From Flavivirga eckloniae (GTDB lineage Bacteria; Bacteroidota; Bacteroidia; Flavobacteriales; Flavobacteriaceae): a stretch of 64,000 nt of DNA. The DNA is taken from assembly GCF_002886045.1 (NCBI RefSeq), contig NZ_CP025791.1, positions 5,533,001-5,597,000 of the forward strand, in the 5' to 3' direction. Both the position numbers and the translations under genes were made by a program. The notes below the pieces were generated by a model. The model did not search any database and had not been told where the DNA came from. It saw nothing but the letters and a program-made list of their open reading frames with translations. Positions 1 through 8,497 of this stretch are shown here, piece by piece; position 1 is the first letter of the stretch, and every line of letters starts with the position of its first letter.

Positions 1-2776
1 GTTGTCTTCGTTTTTCGTATTTTAAATCTTTTAAGATACTCGATCTAATACCAATAAAGAAATTCCAGGACGTTCTTTCACTAAAAGGGATCCAACTAAA
101 ATTCATACGCCAGCTTAATAAGTCACGTTCAAAACGTAATTGGGTATATGTAAAACCGGCATTTTTTATGTCGAAACCAGAAGAGGCTCCTATAGACCAT
201 TTAGGCGATAGTTCAATATCTCCAGAGAACATAAGAGAATGTGACGAAATTTCGTTCTCCCGCCTCTTATTAGAATAGTTTACGGCATAAGCCAAGCGTA
301 AATTCCAAGGTATTTTATAATTGTAAAATTCACTTGATTCTTCATCCTTGTCTTTATCTTTATTTTCATTACCATTAATTTGCTGATTGGCAAAATCTTG
401 GGAAACACCAAATAAATCATCTGCACGCCCACCACTACGCACATTTTCGTCAATGTTTTTATCCTTTTCTTTCCTGCCTTTACTAGATAAGGACCAACTA
501 GCATTTATGTTAGCACTTGTTAATCTAAAAAGACTACCTCCGTTGCTAATATTAAATTCTTTCACTTTAACATTGTTGTTGTCTAATGCATAAGGATCTA
601 AGGTTGCACCAAAATTAATGCTCATTTTATTATCGAATAGCTGTGTGCCTCCAGATATCCTAACAGGGCTCCATTGTAACGAATCGCCAGCAAAGTTGTA
701 TGCCGTTTGAAAATTCAAATTGTTCAATAAAATAACTTTCTTTGGCTCTGTAGCAGTACTGTCTTTATCACGTACTTTTGCTTCAAAATTATTGGATAAA
801 CTAATCCCCATAGAGCTTGAAAAGTTTTTATTTGGAGGACCTCCAATAGGAACCTCTGCAAAACGTGTATATTCTATATCACTTAAACGAGCATTACCCA
901 CAATTTCATCCACTTCTGCTTGTGTTAAACCATCCGCATTCACAGTTTCAGCAGTTGTATAATAATCATCGAATGCAGGATTTATGTTGTAGCTTATAGA
1001 AGGTCTCATAACATGCCTTATGGCTTTTATTTTGACGTCTTTGCCTTCTTTTTCAAAATTAAACATACCATAAACCGTAGTACCGAGGTTTGTGCCAAAA
1101 TTATAAGTTCTATAAGAATCGAACCCATTAACGGTTCTTGTGGATACAGTACGATTTTTAACATCGTAAGACTTTCTAATGGTTTTTAATGTCCACACTT
1201 CCTTATAGCTTGTAGAAGCACTGAGACTAAAATGCTTAAAAAGCTTAAAGTTTGTACTCAATGGTATACCATGGTTAAAACCTGTTTTTCCCTCTTCAAA
1301 CATTTCTTTTTTAAAGAAAAGAGAGTCTGTAGTTATGTATTTATTTTCACCTCTTACATTATACTGGAAGTTTATGTTTTGAATAATTCCTTTTTTAGAA
1401 CCCGTTTTAGGAGCAAATGGAAAGATTCTACCAACACTCGCTTGAAGTGTAGGAAGCGTCATACTTATAGTTTCTGTTCTGGTATTTTGCGAATGGGTTC
1501 CTGTAAGGCTAAAGTTTACTTGAGGCTCTCCTTGAAACGTTTTTGAATATGATATAGACGAGGACAAGGTATTATTTAAAAAAGCACCCGAATTAACTTG
1601 ATTAACCGAACTTTGATAGTAATTACTACTCCCTAAGTTAACGGAAGCAGAAAAACGCGAATTTGGATTTGCCTTTGCGTCTTGGCTATGAGACCAGCGT
1701 AAGTTATATATGGTTCTTCTGGAGTAATCTGGAAAACCACGTTCGCTGTTAATAATATTTTCGTACCTAAAACCAAAATTTCCTCTAAATTTATAACGTC
1801 TGGAGTAGGTACTCTCCAAACGTACACCATAACTACCATTGGTATAATAATCACCGATGGCGGCTAAATCAATATAGTCACTAATAGCAAAATAGTACCC
1901 TCCATTTTGTAAAAAGAACCCACGGTCGTTTTGTTCACCAAAAGAAGGTATGATTAGCCCGGAAGTTTGCTTGTCACTTTGCGGAAAAAAAGCAAAGGGT
2001 ACCCCAATAGGCGTAGGTACATCGTATATAAACAAATTTGCCAGACCAGTAACTATTTTTTTGCCAGGAACAATTTTTGCTTTTCTTAGTTTAATATAAT
2101 ACTCAGGATCATCAAGGTTTTCGGCAGTAGTATATTTAGCATTCTTTAAAAAGTAAACAGAATCATTTTCTTTTTTAGTGATTTGCGCAACTACAGTACC
2201 TTCGCCTTGTTCTGTTTTTGAGTTAAAAATAAGTGCTTTTTTTGTTTCGGTATTAAAAATAATCGAATCTGGCTCTACCACATTAGTACCTTGCTTAAAA
2301 ACGGGTTTTTGAGTATACCCTTCAATAGAGTCTGTTATACCTTTCGCGTAAACCGTATTTTTTGTATAATCAATAGTAATACTACCAGCGGTAATATTCA
2401 TATCCCCGTAATCTATTTTAGCTTGATTATATAAGTATAGCTTTTGTTTTTTCTGATTGAATTTTGTGTAATCTTCTGCATGATACGTAACAATATGTTC
2501 TAAAAGTTCTTTTTTGGGAGGAACAGAATCTGTTAACGTAGAATCTTGGGTTTTTTCATTTATCTCTGGAATAGGGAGGCTGTCTACTACAGTGGTAACC
2601 ACTGTGTCATTAACGCTTCTGTTAATGGTTTTGCCTTTTTTGGGGATATCTTGAGCAAAGCTTAACGTGTTAATAAACACTGTAAAACTTAATGCAAAAA
2701 GTATTTTAAAGTTGTTTGTATGCAACGCTTTTAAATGTATTTTTGTAAAAGTATGGCTCGGTTTTTGAAATGCCAA
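1..2776 (-). CDS. lptD: LPS-assembly outer-membrane protein LptD (partial, 3' end off window)
   Basis: Reading the complement gives one open frame from about 2776 down to base 1, with the C-terminal end beyond the left edge. It starts with a signal-peptide-like hydrophobic stretch ending SFAQ, then an N-terminal OstA-like part (for example the stretch NQAKIDYGDMNITAG), then a long region rich in alternating aromatic/polar strands typical of the LptD barrel. LptD inserts lipopolysaccharide into the outer leaflet of the outer membrane. No ATG fits; candidate starts are TTG at 2776 or TTG at 2725. The second gives a more compact signal peptide, and a TAATTTTG box (complement of 2774-2781), matching the Bacteroidetes -7 consensus, overlaps the first. 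The gene is divergent from the amidase gene at 2942. Family call is by overall resemblance to flavobacterial LptD. Confidence 0.8.
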   Translation of the reverse strand, partial: MAFQKPSHTFTKIHLKALHTNNFKILFALSFTVFINTLSFAQDIPKKGKTINRSVNDTVVTTVVDSLPIPEINEKTQDSTLTDSVPPKKELLEHIVTYHAEDYTKFNQKKQKLYLYNQAKIDYGDMNITAGSITIDYTKNTVYAKGITDSIEGYTQKPVFKQGTNVVEPDSIIFNTETKKALIFNSKTEQGEGTVVAQITKKENDSVYFLKNAKYTTAENLDDPEYYIKLRKAKIVPGKKIVTGLANLFIYDVPTPIGVPFAFFPQSDKQTSGLIIPSFGEQNDRGFFLQNGGYYFAISDYIDLAAIGDYYTNGSYGVRLESTYSRRYKFRGNFGFRYENIINSERGFPDYSRRTIYNLRWSHSQDAKANPNSRFSASVNLGSSNYYQSSVNQVNSGAFLNNTLSSSISYSKTFQGEPQVNFSLTGTHSQNTRTETISMTLPTLQASVGRIFPFAPKTGSKKGIIQNINFQYNVRGENKYITTDSLFFKKEMFEEGKTGFNHGIPLSTNFKLFKHFSLSASTSYKEVWTLKTIRKSYDVKNRTVSTRTVNGFDSYRTYNFGTNLGTTVYGMFNFEKEGKDVKIKAIRHVMRPSISYNINPAFDDYYTTAETVNADGLTQAEVDEIVGNARLSDIEYTRFAEVPIGGPPNKNFSSSMGISLSNNFEAKVRDKDSTATEPKKVILLNNLNFQTAYNFAGDSLQWSPVRISGGTQLFDNKMSINFGATLDPYALDNNNVKVKEFNISNGGSLFRLTSANINASWSLSSKGRKEKDKNIDENVRSGGRADDLFGVSQDFANQQINGNENKDKDKDEESSEFYNYKIPWNLRLAYAVNYSNKRRENEISSHSLMFSGDIELSPKWSIGASSGFDIKNAGFTYTQLRFERDLLSWRMNFSWIPFSERTSWNFFIGIRSSILKDLKYEKRRQ

Positions 2777-2941
2777 AATTACATATATTTTTCTGTGATT
2801 GATTTAATATTAATCAAAAATTTAAAATTAAAATTAACCGGGTTTTTTAGTCGATAAAATTCTTAATAAAACATCTTTAGGTACTAGCAATAAATATACC
2901 AGAAGAGAAGTATTTCGATTAAAAATTAATTTATTTACCAC

Positions 2942-4045
2942 ATGAAAACGCATAGAGTATCACTTTTCGTATCCTTTATAATAGTATTAACACTTTCTTC
3001 ATTTATAAAAAAAGATGAAGGGTTAAGAACAGATAAATTTGTTGTTGTATTAGATGCAGGGCATGGCGGACACGATCCGGGTAATCTGGGTAATGGTTAC
3101 AAAGAAAAGGATATCGCTCTAAAAATAGTTTTAGAAGTAGGTAAGCAATTAGAAAAGAATCCCGATATAAAGGTTGTTTATACACGAAAAAAGGATGTGT
3201 TTGTAGACCTGTTTGTTAGGGGACAAATAGCCAATAAGGCAAATGCCGATTTATTTGTATCGGTACATTGTAATTCCCATCATTCGCAAGCTCATGGAAC
3301 AGAAACATTTGTATTGGGAACACACCGAAACGAAACAAATTTCGAAGTAGCAAAAAAGGAAAACTCAGTAATCTTTCTTGAAAGTGATTACGAGAAAAAC
3401 TATGCCGGTTTCGATCCTAATTCGCCAGAATCGGTTATGAGTATCTTGTTAAGTCAAGAGGAGTATTTAGACCAAAGTATCATGTTGGCGAGTTTAATAC
3501 AAAATAAGTTTACAAACTCATTAAAACGTAAAAACAGAGGGGTTAAGCAAGCTGGGTTTATTGTTTTACACCAAACCGTAATGCCGAGTGTTTTGGTCGA
3601 AACAGGGTTTTTATCATATAAAAAAGAAGGCGCTTATTTAAACTCGAAAAATGGGCAACAACAAATATCCAGATCTATAGTTAATGCTATTTTAGAGTAT
3701 AAAAAGAGTTTAGATAAAAACGTAAATGATTTTTCGGCTACAAATGATGATGTTCCAAAACCTCTAGAGCCAAATACAGAACAGATTATTTTTAAACTTC
3801 AAATAGCCGCCAGCTCGAAAGAACTTGAAACAGAACCCTACAACTTTAACGGATTACAAAATATATCTCGTTTAAAAGAGAATAATTTGTACAAATATTT
3901 TTATGGAAACGTTGGAAGTTACGAAGAAACTAAAACGTTGGAAAAGGAAGTTAGGGAAAAGGGCTATACCTCGAGTTTTGTTGTGGCTTTTAAAGACGGA
4001 AAAAAGATAGCATTGATTGATGCTTTAAAAACAACTGCGAATTAA
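2942..4045 (+). CDS. N-acetylmuramoyl-L-alanine amidase (AmiC/Amidase_3 family) with SPOR-like tail
   Basis: A 367-aa secreted peptidoglycan amidase that would cut the bond between MurNAc and L-Ala. Residues 1-22 form a signal peptide or anchor. The Amidase_3 zinc site is visible: H41 in LDAGHGG, E55 in YKEKD, His in SVHCNSH, and the catalytic Glu in VETGFLSY. The last ~80 residues (from KLQIAASS) resemble a SPOR-type peptidoglycan-binding fold, with a FYGNVGSYEE stretch. The next gene (MlaD-like) starts 49 bp later on the same strand, so the two are probably co-transcribed, linking wall splitting with envelope lipid transport. The catalytic residues make the enzyme call firm; the SPOR call is weaker. 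Confidence 0.9.
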   Translation: MKTHRVSLFVSFIIVLTLSSFIKKDEGLRTDKFVVVLDAGHGGHDPGNLGNGYKEKDIALKIVLEVGKQLEKNPDIKVVYTRKKDVFVDLFVRGQIANKANADLFVSVHCNSHHSQAHGTETFVLGTHRNETNFEVAKKENSVIFLESDYEKNYAGFDPNSPESVMSILLSQEEYLDQSIMLASLIQNKFTNSLKRKNRGVKQAGFIVLHQTVMPSVLVETGFLSYKKEGAYLNSKNGQQQISRSIVNAILEYKKSLDKNVNDFSATNDDVPKPLEPNTEQIIFKLQIAASSKELETEPYNFNGLQNISRLKENNLYKYFYGNVGSYEETKTLEKEVREKGYTSSFVVAFKDGKKIALIDALKTTAN

Positions 4046-4094
4046 ACGGTTTCTTTTAAATTTATTTTAAATTTGTTTTCTAAAACATTTTAGT

Positions 4095-5027
4095 TTGAAA
4101 ATATCAAAAGAAGTTAAAACAGGCATATTAGTAATATTAGGAGTCATCCTTTTTATTTTTGGATTCAATTATTTAAAAGGTCAGAATCTGTTCGAATCTA
4201 CTAATGTTTATTATACCGAGTTTGATTATAACGCCCTAACTCAATCATCAGTAGTAACCGTTAAAGGTAACCCCGTAGGGAAAGTTCAAGAGATCACTTA
4301 CGATTTTAAAACAGGAAAAACCAAAGTAGCATTTTTTGTAAACGAAGAACTTACGTTTTCAAAAAACAGCGTTGTAAGATTGTATGAAACCAGTTTAATG
4401 GGAGGGAATGCCCTAGCTATTAGATTGGCAGAAGATGGTGAAATAGCAAAGCCGGGAGACGTTTTAAAATCGGAAGTAGAAGTAGGGTTGGTATCCTCGC
4501 TTTCAAAAAACTTTTCGGGAATTAGCAACGAATTAAACTCTACACTAAGAGCAACAGACACGCTGTTTACAAACTTAAATACATTCGTTACAGATAAAAC
4601 AGAGGCAGGACTAAAAAATACTATTAAAGAGTTGAACCAAACTTTAAGATCCTTTAAAGCAACTTCAGACAGAGTAAATAGTGTACTTACTAAAAACGAT
4701 AAGAATATAGAAGGTATTTTCGAGAAGTTTAATGTGGCAGCCGATGATTTAGCAGCAATAACTACCCAGTTAAAAAATGCTAATGTTGGTACAACTGTAG
4801 AAAAGTTAAACAAAACACTTAATGATTTAAATAGTGTATTAGCAGATGTTAAAAAAGGAGATGGCTCTATAGGAAAACTTCTTAAAGACGATACTTTATA
4901 TAATAATCTGGAAGGCGCCACAAGAGAGATGGAAGCCTTATTAAAAGATATAAAATTGCACCCAAAGCGTTACTTTAGAATTTTATCGAAAAAGGAAATT
5001 CCATATAAAGAAGAGGAAACTAAATAA
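4095..5027 (+). CDS. MlaD/MCE-domain lipid-transport protein
   Basis: A 310-aa protein with a single N-terminal membrane anchor (about residues 9-26), followed by an MCE domain (about 37-115, including YTEFDYNALTQSS and VKGNPVGKV) and a long helical, coiled-coil-like C-terminal part (about 130-285). MCE proteins are periplasmic substrate-binding subunits of phospholipid/lipid ABC transporters; the helical tail may form a tunnel or needle across the periplasm. The start is TTG (no ATG nearby), chosen because KISKEVKTGILV at the anchor is typical of the family. No MlaE or MlaF partner genes are adjacent. The next gene follows after 5 bp, so it is in an operon with the Fe-S genes downstream. Confidence 0.88.
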   Translation: MKISKEVKTGILVILGVILFIFGFNYLKGQNLFESTNVYYTEFDYNALTQSSVVTVKGNPVGKVQEITYDFKTGKTKVAFFVNEELTFSKNSVVRLYETSLMGGNALAIRLAEDGEIAKPGDVLKSEVEVGLVSSLSKNFSGISNELNSTLRATDTLFTNLNTFVTDKTEAGLKNTIKELNQTLRSFKATSDRVNSVLTKNDKNIEGIFEKFNVAADDLAAITTQLKNANVGTTVEKLNKTLNDLNSVLADVKKGDGSIGKLLKDDTLYNNLEGATREMEALLKDIKLHPKRYFRILSKKEIPYKEEETK

Positions 5028-5032
5028 ACCTT

Positions 5033-6349
5033 ATGCAATATATACCTAATGTTCTTTTTGCTGTAATATTAATAGCCGGTATTGGTTTTTTTGTAAAAAA
5101 TGTAAAAAAACTTGCCCGAAATATTAAGTTGGGTCGCAATGTCGACGTAAGTGATAATAAATCACAGCGTTGGAAAAACATGGCGATGATTGCCTTAGGG
5201 CAAAGCAAAATGGTGCGCCGTCCTGTTGCTGGTGTGTTACATGCTATTGTATATATTGGTTTTATCATTATTAACATAGAGGTTTTAGAAATCATTATAG
5301 ATGGTTTATTGGGAACGCACCGTATATTCGCTTCAATAGGGAGTTTGTATGGCATTTTAATTGGTGCTTTTGAAATATTAGCTGTTTTGGTTTTTGTATC
5401 GGTTATTCTGTTTTGGATAAGACGTAACATTATAAAAATGAAACGTTTTTGGAAATCTGAAATGACCAGCTGGCCCAAGAACGATGCGAATTACATTTTG
5501 TATTTCGAAATGGTTTTAATGACTCTGTTTTTAATTATGAATGCTACAGATGTTCATTTTCAAGCCATGAACTCTGGTAATGTGATTAGTCAAGTTATAG
5601 CGACATGGTTTAGCGGACTATCTGAAGGCACGTTACATATCATAGAACGAGGCGCATGGTGGGTACACATTGTTGGTATATTAATATTCCTAAATTACCT
5701 CTATTATTCTAAGCATTTACATATACTATTGGCATTTCCGAATACGTATTACGGAAAGGTAAAGCCTAAAGGACAGTTAGATAATTTAGAAGCTGTAACA
5801 AACGAAGTTAAAATGATGATGGATCCTAACGTTGATCCATTTGCAGCACCGGCAGAAGACACTGGTACTGAAGGCGAGGAGATGCCTGCTAAATTTGGAG
5901 CAAGCGATGTACAGGATTTAAACTGGCTTCAATTATTAAACGCATATACCTGTACGGAGTGTGGGCGTTGTACTAGCGAATGTCCGGCCAATCAAACCGG
6001 TAAAAAATTATCACCTCGTAAAATCATGATGGATACTCGTGATCGTTTAGAGGAAGTTGGAAAAAATATAGATGCTAATAAGGGAGCGTTTAAAGAAGAC
6101 GGTAAACAACTGTTAGATGATTATATTACAAAAGAGGAACTTTGGGCATGTACGTCGTGTAACGCATGTACAGAAGCCTGTCCAGTAAGTATAGATCCCC
6201 TTTCAATCATTTTAGACATGCGTCGTTATTTAGTTATGGAACAGTCTGCAGCTCCAGTAGAATTAAATAACATGATGACGAATATCGAAAACAATGGAGC
6301 TCCATGGCCATATAATCAAATGGATAGATTAAACTGGAAAGACGAATAG
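5033..6349 (+). CDS. Membrane Fe-S oxidoreductase (4Fe-4S ferredoxin domain, HdrC/NarI-like)
   Basis: A 438-aa protein with about five hydrophobic segments in residues 5-225 (heme-b nitrate-reductase-gamma-like membrane part) and a cytosolic C-terminal part with two 4Fe-4S motifs: CTECGRCTSECP (C307, C310, C313, C317) and CTSCNACTEACP (C373, C376, C379, C383). It pairs with the cysteine-rich protein encoded 46 bp downstream, as heterodisulfide-reductase-like HdrC/HdrB-type modules do. The likely role is electron transfer between the quinone pool and a cytosolic dehydrogenase. The physiological donor and acceptor cannot be read from the sequence. Confidence 0.85.
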   Translation: MQYIPNVLFAVILIAGIGFFVKNVKKLARNIKLGRNVDVSDNKSQRWKNMAMIALGQSKMVRRPVAGVLHAIVYIGFIIINIEVLEIIIDGLLGTHRIFASIGSLYGILIGAFEILAVLVFVSVILFWIRRNIIKMKRFWKSEMTSWPKNDANYILYFEMVLMTLFLIMNATDVHFQAMNSGNVISQVIATWFSGLSEGTLHIIERGAWWVHIVGILIFLNYLYYSKHLHILLAFPNTYYGKVKPKGQLDNLEAVTNEVKMMMDPNVDPFAAPAEDTGTEGEEMPAKFGASDVQDLNWLQLLNAYTCTECGRCTSECPANQTGKKLSPRKIMMDTRDRLEEVGKNIDANKGAFKEDGKQLLDDYITKEELWACTSCNACTEACPVSIDPLSIILDMRRYLVMEQSAAPVELNNMMTNIENNGAPWPYNQMDRLNWKDE

Positions 6350-6395
6350 TTTTACCCTATAAATAGTTTATAAATATAAAAAATCAAAATAAAGC

Positions 6396-7187
6396 ATGAG
6401 CGAATCGCTAAAAGTGCCAACTATGGCAGAATTTATGGCTCAAGGTAAGCAACCGGAAGTATTATTTTGGGTTGGTTGTGCCGGTAGTTTTGATGATAGA
6501 GCAAAAAAAATAACAAAAGCTTTTGTTAAGCTATTAAATAAAGCCAATGTAGAATTCGCAGTATTGGGAACTGAAGAAAGTTGTACTGGTGACCCTGCAA
6601 AACGATCAGGAAATGAATTTTTATTTCAAATGCAGGCGGTAACTAATATAGAAGTATTAAATGCTTACGAGGTTAAAAAGATAGTAACTGCTTGCCCACA
6701 TTGTTTTAATACCATAAAGAATGAATATCCGGAATTGGGTGGTACTTACGAGGTGATGCACCATACACAGTTTTTAAAAACATTGTTGGATGAAGGTCGC
6801 TTAACTATAGAAGGTGGACAATTTAAAGGAAAACGTATTACGTTTCACGACCCATGCTATTTAGGACGAGCAAACAATGTTTATGAAGCTCCCAGAGATT
6901 TAATTCAGAAGTTGGAAGCCGAGTTGGTCGAGATGAAAAACTGCAAACGCAATGGACTATGCTGTGGAGCAGGAGGGGCGCAAATGTTTAAAGAACCAGA
7001 AAAGGGCGATAAAGATGTTAATGTAGAACGTACAGAACAAGCCTTAGATGTTAAACCGGAAATTATTGCTGCAGGTTGTCCGTTTTGTAATACCATGATG
7101 ACCGATGGCGTAAAAGCTAAAGAAAAAGAAGGCGATGTAGCCGTTATGGATATTGCCGAATTAATAGCTAATGCTCAGGATTTGTAG
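6396..7187 (+). CDS. (Fe-S)-binding protein with two CCG domains (HdrB/GlpC/LutA-like)
   Basis: A 263-aa cytosolic protein with the duplicated cysteine-rich (CCG) domain of heterodisulfide reductase B and of GlpC/LutA/GlcF. Visible motifs are an early Cys in FWVGCAG, CPHC beginning at C100, CCGAGG at C189-C190, and CPFC beginning at C228. Such domains ligate a non-cubane 4Fe-4S cluster and work with a ferredoxin partner, here almost certainly the preceding membrane protein. No FAD-oxidase gene is adjacent, although a fused FAD/Fe-S/CCG dehydrogenase lies elsewhere in the window at 22702. Confidence 0.87.
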   Translation: MSESLKVPTMAEFMAQGKQPEVLFWVGCAGSFDDRAKKITKAFVKLLNKANVEFAVLGTEESCTGDPAKRSGNEFLFQMQAVTNIEVLNAYEVKKIVTACPHCFNTIKNEYPELGGTYEVMHHTQFLKTLLDEGRLTIEGGQFKGKRITFHDPCYLGRANNVYEAPRDLIQKLEAELVEMKNCKRNGLCCGAGGAQMFKEPEKGDKDVNVERTEQALDVKPEIIAAGCPFCNTMMTDGVKAKEKEGDVAVMDIAELIANAQDL

Positions 7188-7600
7188 CAAAAAAATCTTT
7201 AGCCTTTAAGAGAGGTCTTATTTTTATATGATACGTTTATAAATTCCATTCTAGGAAGGTATTCAAGGTTCATAATTCGATAAAATTGCCACCATACTTA
7301 TTGTTGTTTAGATAGCGTTTTTTGTAATTCGGTTTATTATTTTAAAACTGGGTTTAAAAAACAGAAAGTATGCATTCGGGGAGAAAAAGACATTGTTGAT
7401 TACTTATTATATAAGGTGGAATCTCAACATAAAAATTGGATGTAAATCCGTATTTTTGTACCATCAAAATAACCTATGTAAATAGTGTTAGTAAATGGAA
7501 TGTTGTCAATAAGAATATTGCGAAACTAATACTAAAGAACTGGGGTTATAGTTTTTTATTCCTGCAAATACAGGAATCCACTTTTATTCAATTTATTAAA
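7188..7600. other. Intergenic stretch with one short hairpin repeat
   Basis: There is no convincing gene. An open frame with a TTG at 7436 runs through the second half, but its first ~55 codons do not look like protein. They contain a small hairpin (ATTCCTG at 7558-7564 and CAGGAAT at 7571-7577) followed by TCCAC, which resembles dispersed intergenic repeats seen again near 39821. Confidence 0.5.
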
Positions 7601-8086
7601 ATGTTAGTAGACTTCAATATATTACCAGAAGAATCGCGAGTTTGGATATATCAAGCCAACCGCTCTTTTACAGAACAAGAGATAGAAGAAATTCAATCAA
7701 AACTAGATACATTTATTGATAGTTGGACTGCTCATGGAAGCGATTTACAAGCAGGGCATTTAGTTAAATATAAGCGGTTTATAGTTATAGCTTTAAATCA
7801 AAACTTGAATATGGCTTCTGGCTGTTCGATCGATGCCTCGGTAAGTTTTATTCAACAATTGGAAAAAGATTATAACGTTGATTTATTGGACAAAATGAAC
7901 GTATCCTATAAACAAGGCGAATTCATAGCATACAAGCCTCTTGTAGACTTTAAAAAGATGGCGAAAGATAAAGCCATTTCAAAAAACACCATTGTATTCA
8001 ATAACTTGGTAACCAATATTGCAGAATTTAAGGAAAACTGGGAAGTCCCAGCTAGCGAAAGCTGGCATAACAGGTTTGTTAAATAG
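7601..8086 (+). CDS. Conserved flavobacterial protein of unknown function (often labelled ABC transporter ATPase)
   Basis: A 161-aa soluble protein beginning MLVDFNILPEESRVWIYQ. I place the start at 7601, not at the TTG at 7436, because the upstream codons cover an intergenic hairpin repeat. It has no Walker A or B motif, so the common database name 'ABC transporter ATPase' for similar flavobacterial proteins is not supported by the sequence. The central motif NLNMASGCSIDASV, with a Cys, may be functional. It lies downstream of the amidase/MlaD/Fe-S genes, in an order I believe is common in flavobacteria. Function unknown. Confidence 0.75.
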   Translation: MLVDFNILPEESRVWIYQANRSFTEQEIEEIQSKLDTFIDSWTAHGSDLQAGHLVKYKRFIVIALNQNLNMASGCSIDASVSFIQQLEKDYNVDLLDKMNVSYKQGEFIAYKPLVDFKKMAKDKAISKNTIVFNNLVTNIAEFKENWEVPASESWHNRFVK

Positions 8087-8160
8087 TCCGCGCAATAGAC
8101 ATTCTATATAATAACAATACTTTGCTAAAGCATTATTTGTGTGCTGGTGGTAATCTACTA

Positions 8161-8370
8161 TGCTCGTGTTCTTTTTTGCCACGAATTCACTAATAATTCT
8201 CTTTAAAGTCTCTTTTTACACATAAACATTCGTGAATTAGTGGCTAATCCATTTAGGTTCCCAATTATGTTCATGTTCTTTTTCGCTACGAACTCGCTCA
8301 TATTTGTTTTAAGTCTCTTTTAGTACATAAATATTCGTGCATTAGTGGCACATTCTATTTAGATTTTTTT
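8161..8370. repeat. Tandem ~107-bp direct repeat with inner quasi-palindromes
   Basis: Two diverged copies of one unit lie head to tail: copy 1 starts at 8161 (TGCTCGTGTTCTTTTTTGCC) and copy 2 at 8268 (TGTTCATGTTCTTTTTCGCT). Each ends with an ATTCGTG(A/C)ATTAGTGGC-type motif. Within copy 1 the start (GCCACGAATTCACTAAT) and end are nearly inverted repeats of each other. A related motif, TATTCGTGGCTAAA, occurs near 21912. The rest of the 8087-8497 gap is AT-rich with no gene. This looks like a degenerate intergenic repeat family. Confidence 0.7.
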
Positions 8371-8497
8371 ACCAATCCGCCCATAATAATAACGATAATT
8401 AAATAATTATAAATAGCAAGTTATTAAACTCCTAAAAACTTTTATATATCAAATAGAATAATGATTTTTACGCTTATAAAGAGTAAAAAATAGAATT

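Noticed and set aside
720-1546. Short plus-strand frames in the first 1.6 kb
   Set aside because: They are antisense to the continuous lptD reading frame.
4298-4921. A 207-codon minus-strand frame inside the MlaD-like gene
   Set aside because: It is a shadow of the clearly supported plus-strand MCE protein, with no start context or domain.
7436-7600. N-terminal extension of the 7601 gene from a TTG
   Set aside because: The added residues do not look like protein and span an intergenic hairpin repeat; the conserved-looking protein begins MLVDFNIL.
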